Positions 33,271-40,526 of a DNA stretch of 64,000 nucleotides are shown here, piece by piece. The notes beneath the pieces are model-generated. The model was not told the origin of the DNA and made no database searches. It saw only the letters and a list, made by a program, of their open reading frames with translations. The DNA is taken from positions 62,001 through 126,000 of the forward strand of contig CAUQUY010000001.1 in NCBI GenBank assembly GCA_963521405.1, written 5' to 3'. The translations under genes were made by a program, and so were the position numbers. Positions within the stretch are counted from its first letter, which is position 1, and every line of letters begins with the position of its first letter. The DNA is from Granulicatella sp963521405. GTDB taxonomy: Bacteria > Bacillota > Bacilli > Lactobacillales > Aerococcaceae.

Positions 33271-34305
33271 ATGCACAAGAATCGTGTTCGTGGTTATAAT
33301 AAACGTTTTTATCCCGGGGTGGCCTTAATCGTGGCGGCTATGCTTTGCCTTGTTTTCGCATTAACAAGACTGAACGTTCCATTATTACAACTACAAAATA
33401 AATATTTTAACCTAAAGGACATCACTAAAAATGAAGATTCTATCTTAAAGGTCACTGGTATCGACAAGCACTCCGTCCAAAACTCGGACTTTGGAAAATG
33501 GTCGCTGTATATCGTCTCTTATTTAGAAAAAGATTCTCATGGAAACGAAACGACACAATACATCGGGTTAGAATTAGATGAAGAGACCGCCAAACAATTA
33601 ATCGATAAGAAAAATACCTTAAGAGATCATCCTGAAAAAGTTGCGGGTACCTTTGTTGAGCCAGAATTTCACGATAAGAAAGTGATGGATTATAGCTATC
33701 GTACCCAAGATGCGATGGAAAAATACATCAAAGCCCCACTTTCACGTCGTTATCAGAACTATTTATCGATTAAACCAGGAAAGGAAACACAAAAACTATT
33801 CCTAATCATCTCTCTCGTCCTCTTCATTCCAGGACTAGCACTCGTATATTTAGCGGAAAAACATCATCAATTTGCGACGTACTACAATAGTCTATTTGCA
33901 GGATATAAGAACACAGAAGCGTTAGTGGAAAGTCATCCAGAGTTGAAAGGCAAACGTTTATCTACATTATTGAATAAATCCGATTATATCGATGATACCT
34001 TAGGAGTGTATATCTATAAAAACTTTTTCTGCTCCACTGTAAAAGGCTTAGAGATTTATGATTTAAACAAAACGAAGAGCGTACACCATTTCGAGAAAAC
34101 ATTTTACCCTGAAGAAGGTGGCAGCTTTATGAAGTCGTACCTTGTGTTCGCAACAAGTGATCCAGACGCCGTGGTTCGAAGTACGAAAGTTCAAATTAAA
34201 AATATCGGCGAAGAGACCGATGCACATCTACAGCCATTCTTTGACAAATTGCGTCAAGATTTCCCAGCTATTGAGATTGAGGCTAAAAAAGAAAGTAAGA
34301 GATAA
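33271..34305 (+). CDS. Two-TM membrane protein of unknown function, paralog 1 of 4
   Basis: The 344-residue protein has a membrane segment near residues 14-33, an extracytoplasmic domain of about 140 residues, a second membrane segment near 172-195 (LFLIISLVLFIPGLALVYLA), and a basic-start cytoplasmic domain of about 150 residues. The last domain shares the pattern YIYKNFF..T..GLEIYDLNK.KSVHHFEK and the ending IKNIGEETDAHLQPFF with three following genes. It is the most divergent paralog with the 34470 and 35758 genes. I do not recognise a family. Ribosome site AAAAAGGAGTTTTTCAT; own terminator. Confidence 0.8.
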   Translation: MHKNRVRGYNKRFYPGVALIVAAMLCLVFALTRLNVPLLQLQNKYFNLKDITKNEDSILKVTGIDKHSVQNSDFGKWSLYIVSYLEKDSHGNETTQYIGLELDEETAKQLIDKKNTLRDHPEKVAGTFVEPEFHDKKVMDYSYRTQDAMEKYIKAPLSRRYQNYLSIKPGKETQKLFLIISLVLFIPGLALVYLAEKHHQFATYYNSLFAGYKNTEALVESHPELKGKRLSTLLNKSDYIDDTLGVYIYKNFFCSTVKGLEIYDLNKTKSVHHFEKTFYPEEGGSFMKSYLVFATSDPDAVVRSTKVQIKNIGEETDAHLQPFFDKLRQDFPAIEIEAKKESKR

Positions 34306-34333
34306 GGAGTCCAACAGGATTCCTTATTTTTTT
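34303..34333 (+). terminator. Intrinsic terminator after paralog 1
   Basis: The stem AAGGAGTCC / GGATTCCTT is followed by ATTTTTTTC. Confidence 0.85.
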
Positions 34334-34341
34334 CAACACGA

Positions 34342-34376
34342 AATTATCATATATGATAATTACCATATATGATAAT
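34342..34376. promoter_or_regulatory. Palindromic AT-rich direct repeat upstream of paralog 2
   Basis: The 18-bp palindrome ATTATCATATATGATAAT is followed by a second CATATATGATAAT. It lies between the terminator of paralog 1 and the start of paralog 2 and could be a two-site operator. The same palindrome core occurs in the terminator at 14543, so part of the similarity may be chance. Confidence 0.4.
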
Positions 34377-34469
34377 CTCAGTATTCAAATAAAGTCACTT
34401 GCAAAATGCTATTTTCTAGAGTATTATAGCTGTATTATATATATATTATTGAAAATAGGTTTATATCAT

Positions 34470-35474
34470 ATGACAGAAAATCGTAATCACGGCTTTAGAA
34501 TTCGTTTTTACTTCGGACTTATTTTAATTATTGCCGCTTGCGTCGTCGGATTTTTCAACTTCCAAAAACCAGACGCTAAAAAAATCTATGAAGACGGAAA
34601 AGCTCTTCCCTTCAGTTCAAGCAATGACGATAAAGAATCAGCTCTAAAAATTACGGATATCTCAAAAGAGCCTGTTATCGAAGTAGATAAAGGAAAAACA
34701 TATATCTACATTGTTGAATATGAAAAAGCAGGTACTTCAAAAGGAAAAGAACCTGGTTATATCGGTCTTGAATTAACAAAAGAAGATGCTGCAAAATTAG
34801 TCGCAAAAGCTGATACAATGCAAGACAATCCAGAATATGTTTACGGTACAATCATTTATTCATACCGTAATAAACATGCGATTCAAAACTACAGCGACTT
34901 AATTACTCAAGCGTTCAAAAACTATAACCTTCTACAAGCTGGTGCAGACACACAATTCTACTTCTCTCAAACAGAAGCTAGCTCTGCAAAAAAAGGTGGA
35001 TTAATGGTTGCGGCAGGTCTTACACTCGCAGGGCTTGTATTTATCGGTTTAGCGTTCTTGAAACGTAAAAAAGTTGGTGCGGCTTACGACGAAATGTACG
35101 CTGCTTACCCAGAATTACGTGGCAACTTAGATTTACTACGTACAAACGCTACTTATGCGGATGACGAAACATATGTATACATCTACAAAAACCACTTCTT
35201 CACTACTTGGAGCGGCTTAGAAGTATACGACTTAACAAAAGCAAAACGCGTTTACCACTATCAGTTATCACACAAGAGATACGGAATTACAACGAACATT
35301 GAATCATTCCTAATCTTCTTGTCAGACGACAGATCATACAAAGGTAAGAAAAAGAAAATTGAAATTAAGAACGTCGGTGAAGAAACAGATGACTTCTTAC
35401 AACCATTCTTCCGTGCAGTTGCCCAAGAATTCCCTGACACAGCTGTGGGGTATGAAAATAATAGACCTTTCTAG
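34470..35474 (+). CDS. Two-TM membrane protein of unknown function, paralog 2 of 4
   Basis: The 334-residue protein opens MTENRNHGFRIRFYFGLILI, with TM1 around residues 12-32. An extracytoplasmic domain follows (KITDISKEPVIEVDKGKTYIYIVEYEKAG), then TM2 near residue 185-203 (VAAGLTLAGLVFIGLAFLKRKK) and a cytoplasmic domain containing AYPELRGNLDLLRTNATYADDETYVYIYKNHFFTTWSGLEVYDL and ending GYENNRPF. It is nearly identical to paralog 3 over the second half. The start at 34470 matches paralog 3; its ribosome site (ATAGGT) is weak. The stop TAG is the first three bases of a repeat element. Confidence 0.82.
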   Translation: MTENRNHGFRIRFYFGLILIIAACVVGFFNFQKPDAKKIYEDGKALPFSSSNDDKESALKITDISKEPVIEVDKGKTYIYIVEYEKAGTSKGKEPGYIGLELTKEDAAKLVAKADTMQDNPEYVYGTIIYSYRNKHAIQNYSDLITQAFKNYNLLQAGADTQFYFSQTEASSAKKGGLMVAAGLTLAGLVFIGLAFLKRKKVGAAYDEMYAAYPELRGNLDLLRTNATYADDETYVYIYKNHFFTTWSGLEVYDLTKAKRVYHYQLSHKRYGITTNIESFLIFLSDDRSYKGKKKKIEIKNVGEETDDFLQPFFRAVAQEFPDTAVGYENNRPF

Positions 35475-35616
35475 GATGTGAGAAAAAGCGTTCAGAGGCG
35501 ATGACGGTTCGCAGTTTAGCCGTAAGCGGTCTGAAAGACCGTGCGGACTAAACTCGAAAGGCTTGAGCCTCTGCTTTTTCGAGCTCAACTTCACAGGATG
35601 TGAGACATCGCTCACC
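35472..35616 (+). repeat. Mosaic hairpin repeat (family 2) starting on the stop codon of paralog 2
   Basis: The element begins TAGGATGTGAGAAAAAGCG, where TAG is the stop of the preceding gene. It forms AAAAAGC..TCAGAGGC / GCCTCTGCTTTTT, with an inner TTTAGCCG-containing hairpin and GCGGTCTGAAAGACCG. It ends GAGCTCAACTTCACAGG and then a second GATGTGAGACATCGCTCACC. The stem differs from that of other copies but remains complementary. Confidence 0.85.
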
Positions 35617-35637
35617 TAAACAAAATAACAGACACCA

Positions 35638-35667
35638 TAAAGGACTCGCACTGCGAGTCCTTTTTTA
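35638..35667 (+). terminator. Intrinsic terminator after paralog 2
   Basis: AAAGGACTCGCACTGCGAGT / CCTTTTTT: a perfect hairpin with a CACTG loop and a T-run. Confidence 0.88.
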
Positions 35668-35757
35668 GTTCATTTTCATTAAGAATCAACTTGCAAAAAA
35701 TCATTATCTAGAGTACTGTTAATTTAATCAATATTATTGCAAAGGAGTTTTTATTTT

Positions 35758-36768
35758 ATGACAGAAAATCGTAACCACGGTTTTAATATCCGTTTTTATT
35801 TCGGAGTAATTTTATTAATTGTAGCTGCCGTCCTTGCTTTCTTCGCTCTCAAGAAAGTAGACGTTGACACATTGGTAAAGGACAATAAATTCTTTACTCA
35901 CTATTCTTCAAAGGATGGCGATCAACTAGCTGTCAAAATCACACAAATTACAGCTAACCCTGTAATTACCGTGGATAATGGAAATTCATACGTATACATT
36001 ATTGAGTATGAAGATGAAGGTAAAGAGGCAAACGGCCAAAAAAAATACGCTTATGTAGGTCTTGAACTCGATAAAGAGACTGCTCAAAAATTAGTCGCAA
36101 AGAATAGTACTTTACCAGATAACCCTGAGATAATGGCCGTTACCCTTGTGGACTCTTCTAGAAACAAAGGAGCTATTCGAAACTACGACGACCTTATGCT
36201 CAATGGTTTCAAGAGCTATAATTTAATTGAACAAGAGATTGAATATAGAGACTACTTATCTATCTCTGACAAATCATCTACTCAAAAAACTCAATTAATC
36301 ATCGCTGCTGGTCTTACACTCGCAGGTCTTGTATTTATCGGTTTAGCGTTCTGGAAACGTAAAAAAGTTAGTGCGGCTTACGATGAAATTTACGCTGCTT
36401 ACCCAGAATTACGTGACAACTTGGATTTATTAAAAACAAATGCAACTTATGTCGACGATGAAATGTTTGTATACATCTACAAAAACCACTTCTTCACTAC
36501 TTGGAGCGGCTTAGAAGTATACGACATTACAAAAGCAAATCGAGTTTACCACTATCAAGTAACACACAAGAAATATGGAGTGACAACAAATATTGACTCA
36601 TTCCTCATCTTCTTATCAGATGACAAATCATACCGTGGTAAGAAAACGAAGATTGCTATCCATAATATTGGGGAAGAAACCGATGACTTCTTACAATCAT
36701 TCTTCCACACTGTAGCCCAAGAATTCCCTAACGTAGCAGTAGGATATGAAAATAATAGACCATTCTAG
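35758..36768 (+). CDS. Two-TM membrane protein of unknown function, paralog 3 of 4
   Basis: The 336-residue protein has the same architecture as paralog 2 and begins MTENRNHGFNIRFYFGVILL. The region from TM2 to the C-terminus (LTLAGLVFIGLAFWKRKK ... GYENNRPF) is very close to paralog 2, while the extracytoplasmic domains differ more, so the exposed domain is diverging faster. Even the upstream DNA is duplicated (both have CTTGCAAAA and CTAGAGTA before the start). Ribosome site CAAAGGAG. Its stop TAG is again the start of a family 2 repeat. Confidence 0.82.
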   Translation: MTENRNHGFNIRFYFGVILLIVAAVLAFFALKKVDVDTLVKDNKFFTHYSSKDGDQLAVKITQITANPVITVDNGNSYVYIIEYEDEGKEANGQKKYAYVGLELDKETAQKLVAKNSTLPDNPEIMAVTLVDSSRNKGAIRNYDDLMLNGFKSYNLIEQEIEYRDYLSISDKSSTQKTQLIIAAGLTLAGLVFIGLAFWKRKKVSAAYDEIYAAYPELRDNLDLLKTNATYVDDEMFVYIYKNHFFTTWSGLEVYDITKANRVYHYQVTHKKYGVTTNIDSFLIFLSDDKSYRGKKTKIAIHNIGEETDDFLQSFFHTVAQEFPNVAVGYENNRPF

Positions 36769-36936
36769 GATGTGAGACATCGCGCTCAGAAATGGAACGT
36801 TGGAAAATCCTTCACAGTGCGAAGGATTTGAAACAAAAGAAAAGGAACGTGAAACGTTCTGCGGACGTTTCGGGAAACGCACGCCATTTCTGCGATGGCG
36901 AGCTCGACTTCACAAGGATGTGAGCCCGAGCTCGAC
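36766..36936 (+). repeat. Mosaic hairpin repeat (family 2) starting on the stop codon of paralog 3
   Basis: The element begins TAGGATGTGAGACATCGCGC, then TCAGAAATGGAACGTTGG. An extra hairpin AAATCCTTC / GAAGGATTT is spliced in (also seen at 33080), followed by GAACGTGAAACGTTC and GGACGTTTCGGGAAACG hairpins. The right arm is CCATTTCTGCGATGGCGAG, and the end CTCGACTTCACAAGGATGTGAGCCCGAG forms a further mini-unit that runs into the next repeat. Confidence 0.85.
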
Positions 36937-37067
36937 TAGGCAGAAAGACAGAAGCTAAGAATGACTTCACAGTGTGAAGTCATTCTGCTTCGTAGTCTTT
37001 CGTCCGCAAAGTTTATTAGACATTCTTGAATCACGAGTGATGAAAAGAATGTCAATAAACCACTGCG
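36937..37067 (+). repeat. Family 3 hairpin repeat, copy 1
   Basis: The element begins TAGGCAGAAAGACAGAAGC. The stem CAGAAAGAC ... GTCTTTCG encloses GAATGACTTCACAGTGTGAA / GTCATTC, and a second hairpin GTTTATTAGACATTCTT / AAGAATGTCAATAAAC follows. A near-identical copy lies at 38295. Between 37068 and the terminator at 37150 no gene is seen. Confidence 0.85.
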
Positions 37068-37149
37068 CTGATGTGGCTGCGTATAATTATGAAGAGGTAT
37101 CCCGAGAGCAAGTGGTTTCTGCGCTCTCCCCTTCTCCAGTACTAAACCC

Positions 37150-37183
37150 ACCAAACCGACTCGCAATGCGGGTCGGTTTTTTT
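37150..37183 (+). terminator. Intrinsic terminator
   Basis: The stem AAACCGACTCGC / GCGGGTCGGTTT has a short AAT loop and is followed by TTTTT. Confidence 0.85.
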
Positions 37184-37295
37184 ATATGCAAATCCAATAA
37201 ATTCTCTCCATTAAAGTGAAAAATTTATTTTGCAGTTCAAAATTATTTGTGGTATATTATATCTATCATATAACCCACTTTAAAGGAGAATAATC

Positions 37296-38297
37296 ATGAC
37301 TGAAAAACGCAGTACTAAAACCATTATTGGCTTAATCATCGCTGGAGTTCTTGCTATTATCGTTGCTCTTGGCGCTCTAGGATTCTTCCAGTTCTACCAA
37401 ACTGCTGACAATTTATACAAACAAGGTAACGTCTTCGGTGAAGTACCAATGAAAGACGGAGCTTACACTGCTGTTAAGATTACTGGTTATGCCAAAAATC
37501 CTATTGCTACAATCGATGGAGGCACAAAATTATACTTAATCGAGTTTTCTAAAACAGATACAGATGATTTTGGTTATGCAAGTATTGAAGTCAAAGACGG
37601 CGATAAATTAATTGATAAATTAAACGCTGCCGATGATCTTGTAGAAAACCCTGTTATCGTTGCTGCTAAAATCCGTAAATCCGGTGCAGACGGTGCCGTC
37701 CGTAACTATACTATTGAATTTAAAGATACAATTAGCGAAAACGAAACAATTTCAAAACTAGCCGAAACTGAATACTATGCTTCTGTTTACGAATTTGACA
37801 AAGACCGTCAATTCTCATATATCATTGCTGGTATCGCTGGTATTATTGCTCTAGTATTCTTCTACAGTGCTTTCGCAACACGTAAGAGCGAAGACAAAGC
37901 GTACAACGAATTATACAGTGCTTATCCAGAATTAAACTACTCTATGGATTCTGTATTAGAAGATGCTACTTATGTTGATAACCAATTAGGAATCGTTTTA
38001 TACAAACACCACCTACTTGCGACATACAAGAATTTCCAAGTATACGACTTAACAAAAGCTGAGCGTATCTACCACTACATCTACACTCAAAAATCTTACG
38101 GAATGACGGTTAGCCGTACTTCACAATTAATGGTGATTACAAACGACAAATCATACCGTAGAAAAAAAACTGGCCTTGTGATTAACAACGTCGGTGACGA
38201 AACAGATGACTTACTACAACCATTCTTCTACGCAGTAAGCCAAGAATTCCCAGACATCCTATTAGGATTCGAAAACAAAAGCAAGAGACCGTTTTAG
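37296..38297 (+). CDS. Two-TM membrane protein of unknown function, paralog 4 of 4
   Basis: The 333-residue protein shares the family layout: TM1 near residues 8-32 (TIIGLIIAGVLAIIVALGALGFF), an exposed domain, TM2 near 183-203 (YIIAGIAGIIALVFFYSAF), and a cytoplasmic domain with AYPELNYSMDSVLEDATYVDNQLGIVLYKHH and LVINNVGDETDDLLQPFFYAVSQEFPD. It is more distant than paralogs 2 and 3 are from each other. The ribosome site is AAAGGAGAATAATC. Its stop TAG is the first three bases of the family 3 repeat. Function unknown. Confidence 0.82.
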   Translation: MTEKRSTKTIIGLIIAGVLAIIVALGALGFFQFYQTADNLYKQGNVFGEVPMKDGAYTAVKITGYAKNPIATIDGGTKLYLIEFSKTDTDDFGYASIEVKDGDKLIDKLNAADDLVENPVIVAAKIRKSGADGAVRNYTIEFKDTISENETISKLAETEYYASVYEFDKDRQFSYIIAGIAGIIALVFFYSAFATRKSEDKAYNELYSAYPELNYSMDSVLEDATYVDNQLGIVLYKHHLLATYKNFQVYDLTKAERIYHYIYTQKSYGMTVSRTSQLMVITNDKSYRRKKTGLVINNVGDETDDLLQPFFYAVSQEFPDILLGFENKSKRPF

Positions 38298-38426
38298 GCA
38301 GAAAGACAGAATCCAAGAATGATTTCACAGTGTGAAGTCATTCTGCTTCGTAGTCTTTCGCCCGCAAAGTTTATTAGGCATTCTTGAATCACGAGTGATG
38401 AAAAGAATGTCAATAAACCACTGCGT
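38295..38426 (+). repeat. Family 3 hairpin repeat, copy 2, starting on the stop codon of paralog 4
   Basis: TAGGCAGAAAGACAGAATCC, then GAATGATTTCACAGTGTGAA / GTCATTC and GTTTATTAGGCATTCTT / AAGAATGTCAATAAAC. The few differences from copy 1 include A/G and T/C changes in the stems. TAG at 38295-38297 is the stop codon of the preceding gene. Confidence 0.85.
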
Positions 38427-38470
38427 TGAAGTGTTTAGCTCAACTCCCCGTCTTCAAAACTAAATAAACC

Positions 38471-38511
38471 AAAAAAGAACCGCCATTTTCTCTATGGCGG
38501 TTCTTTTGCTT
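38471..38511. terminator. Bidirectional terminator
   Basis: The stem AAAAGAACCGCCATT / TATGGCGGTTCTTTT lies between paralog 4 and the converging formate/nitrite channel gene. Confidence 0.88.
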
Positions 38512-38529
38512 TACAATATTCATTTTTGA

Positions 38530-39330
38530 TTAATCAACATATGAAGTTTTTGTACGGTTTAAGAATGCATAAGCTAACCCGATTAAGATTCCTCCACCAA
38601 TCCAGTTCCCAACAAATGATACTGACCAATGACGAATAATATTTAGCCAATTCAAGGCATCGATTGAGTTTCCAACGGGTGAGAATTTCACGATAGAGAA
38701 CGATGCAAAATTCGCCACTACGTGTTCATTTACTAGGTAAACGAACATAAAAATTGCAGAAATAACAATCCATAATTTTGCTTCTTCACTCTTGATTAAA
38801 ATGAATGAAAGAATCGCAACGTTAACAAAGACATTTGCTAAAATACCTTCTAATAAAATTAGTTCGTTTGAACGAGACAATTTCAATTCAGCAACTTTTG
38901 CTATGAATTCATTGACAGTGATTCCGTTAAATGCTGAACTATTTGCGAATAACGCTCCTATAAACATGGCCCCAACTAAATTAAATAGCGTACAATAGAA
39001 TAAAATAGCAATTGCTTTAGACCATTTAATATGCTTTTGATAAGCTCCCGCTGTTAAGAACATCATATTTGAAGTAGCTAACTCTCCATTTAAAAATACA
39101 ACATAAACTAATCCCCAAGTGAAGATAAATGCAAAAGTAAATCTACTTAGCGCAGGGTTTAATCCAGCTATAATTTGTGCTGCATGAGCTCCTGCAGCTG
39201 TACTCATCGTTAAAAATGCACCTGCAAACATTGAACGTAGTGCATAACGCATTTTACTCTCGTCAAAAAGTGCCTCCTTTTTTTGACATGCTTTTTCAAG
39301 TTTTGTATTGAACTCACTCGTGTGTTCCAT
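38530..39330 (-). CDS. Formate/nitrite transporter family channel (FocA/NirC)
   Basis: The 266-residue protein has six predicted membrane segments. It carries the FNT patterns AGAFLTMSTAAGAHA in TM1, LVYVVFLNGELATSNMMFLTAG and LFNLVGAMFIGALF in the middle, and NWIGGGILIGLAYAFLNR at the end. These form pentameric channels for formate, nitrite or hydrosulfide. In fermenting lactic acid bacteria formate export from pyruvate formate-lyase is the likeliest role. Ribosome site TAGGAGGAATGTT; monocistronic. Confidence 0.9.
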   Translation of the reverse strand: MEHTSEFNTKLEKACQKKEALFDESKMRYALRSMFAGAFLTMSTAAGAHAAQIIAGLNPALSRFTFAFIFTWGLVYVVFLNGELATSNMMFLTAGAYQKHIKWSKAIAILFYCTLFNLVGAMFIGALFANSSAFNGITVNEFIAKVAELKLSRSNELILLEGILANVFVNVAILSFILIKSEEAKLWIVISAIFMFVYLVNEHVVANFASFSIVKFSPVGNSIDALNWLNIIRHWSVSFVGNWIGGGILIGLAYAFLNRTKTSYVD

Positions 39331-39418
39331 AACATTCCTCCTAAAAATTAATTACACTTTAGTATACCATTTTTATCACAAATGCAAAGTCTTTTCTATT
39401 GTTTTTGGCAAAAAGTCC

Positions 39419-39447
39419 TTTACAAGTTTTATGAAGATTGTTAGAAT
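39419..39447 (+). promoter_or_regulatory. Promoter of the DUF4430-ECF pair
   Basis: TTTACA and TAGAAT are separated by 17 bp. I found no cobalamin riboswitch in the short leader. Confidence 0.65.
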
Positions 39448-39481
39448 GAGGGCTGATTAAAATAGCCTAAAGGAGATTCTC

Positions 39482-39880
39482 ATGAAAAAAATTATTGGAA
39501 TTTTGGCGACTGCACTCTTCTTAACAGCGTGTGGACAAGCCCCAACGACAACAACGACTACGGAAACAACCACTGCAACAACTGCAGCGCAATCGACAAC
39601 AGCGACACTCAACATCACAAAAGACGGACAAGCCATTGAAGGTAGCCCGTTCACCCTTACCTTCAAAGAAGGCGATAATCTTCTAGACGTGATGAAAGCA
39701 CAACTAAAAATCGTTGAGAAAGACGGCTTTATCTCTTCTATTAACGGTGTGGAACAAGTCCCAGCCGAAAACAAATACTGGTTATTCGACGTGAACGGTA
39801 CGATGAGCCCTGTCGGTGCAAAAGAAGTCATCCTAAAAGCAGGCGACGTCATCGACTGGAAACTCAATAAACTTCAATAG
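39482..39880 (+). CDS. DUF4430 (transcobalamin-like C-terminal domain) lipoprotein
   Basis: The 132-residue protein has a lipobox (LFLTACGQ, Cys about residue 18), a Thr-rich linker that would cross the cell wall, and a DUF4430 domain (residues about 45-132). That domain includes FTLTFKEGDNLLDVMKAQLKI, KYWLFDVNGTMSPVGAKEVILKAGDVIDWKL. DUF4430 is the beta-domain fold of vitamin B12 carriers such as transcobalamin and intrinsic factor. It lies 4 bp before an ECF S-component, so the pair probably captures and imports a corrinoid. Ribosome site AAAGGAGATTCTC. Confidence 0.85.
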   Translation: MKKIIGILATALFLTACGQAPTTTTTTETTTATTAAQSTTATLNITKDGQAIEGSPFTLTFKEGDNLLDVMKAQLKIVEKDGFISSINGVEQVPAENKYWLFDVNGTMSPVGAKEVILKAGDVIDWKLNKLQ

Positions 39881-39884
39881 TCCG

Positions 39885-40409
39885 ATGGTCAATTCAACTA
39901 AAAAAATCACCCTTATCGCCCTACTATCAGCCTTTTGCGTGATTGGAAGACTTGGACTTCTCTCACTTCCAAATGTTCAACCGATTACCGTTGTGGTCAT
40001 TTGGATTACGCTAGAGCTTGGCCTTTTGTACGGTGTTGCTATTGGGAGCATCTCCATGTTGATTTCCAACCTTTTAGTAGGAATGGGGCCGTGGACGCTC
40101 TATCAGATGATTAGTTTTGCCCTCGTCTGCACTTGTGCATTGCTTCTTCGTCCGTTGTGGAGAAAAAGAAAACAATTCCCGCGCCTAGCTTGGATTCTTT
40201 TTCCAATCTTTGCAGGACTTATGGGCTACTTATATGGCTTTATTATCTCGATTTTCTGGGTATACAGCATGCCCGGTCTGAACTTCTGGATTTACTACTT
40301 AAACGGCGTTCTATTCGATACGTACCACGCCATCGGAAATGTCGTATTCTGGATCTTATTGATTCCACTGTTCGAGAAACTAAATCCATTCAAAATGCTA
40401 CAAAAATAA
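39885..40409 (+). CDS. ECF transporter S-component, probably for cobalamin (CbrT-like)
   Basis: The 174-residue protein has about five to six membrane helices. It opens KKITLIALLSAFCVIGRLGLLSLPNVQPITVVVIWITLELG, with the QP and small-residue pattern common in S-components of group II ECF systems. The coupling to a DUF4430 lipoprotein suggests vitamin B12 as ligand; sequence alone does not prove it. No strong ribosome site precedes ATG 39885, so translation is probably coupled to the gene before it. Confidence 0.75.
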   Translation: MVNSTKKITLIALLSAFCVIGRLGLLSLPNVQPITVVVIWITLELGLLYGVAIGSISMLISNLLVGMGPWTLYQMISFALVCTCALLLRPLWRKRKQFPRLAWILFPIFAGLMGYLYGFIISIFWVYSMPGLNFWIYYLNGVLFDTYHAIGNVVFWILLIPLFEKLNPFKMLQK

Positions 40410-40462
40410 AAACAGACTTAAAATCTCCCTTGTAAAAGGTTGGTTTTAAGTCTGTTTTTTTC
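40409..40462 (+). terminator. Intrinsic terminator after the ECF pair
   Basis: The stem AAACAGACTTAAAA / TTTTAAGTCTGTTT is followed by TTTTTC. Confidence 0.88.
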
Positions 40463-40483
40463 TTTATAAATGATGATTTAAAA

Positions 40484-40508
40484 TCTTTACGGATATCTTC
40501 ATAGTAGG
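40484..40508 (-). repeat. Solo arm of the structured element family
   Basis: CTTTACGGATATCTTCATAG (continuing TAG) is the same right arm, in minus orientation, as copies A and C. The left half is absent: the following GGATCATAAGG matches nothing in the element. It lies just downstream of the stop of the RCC1-like lipoprotein gene and looks like a remnant. Confidence 0.75.
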
Positions 40509-40526
40509 GATCATAAGGAACGCTTA

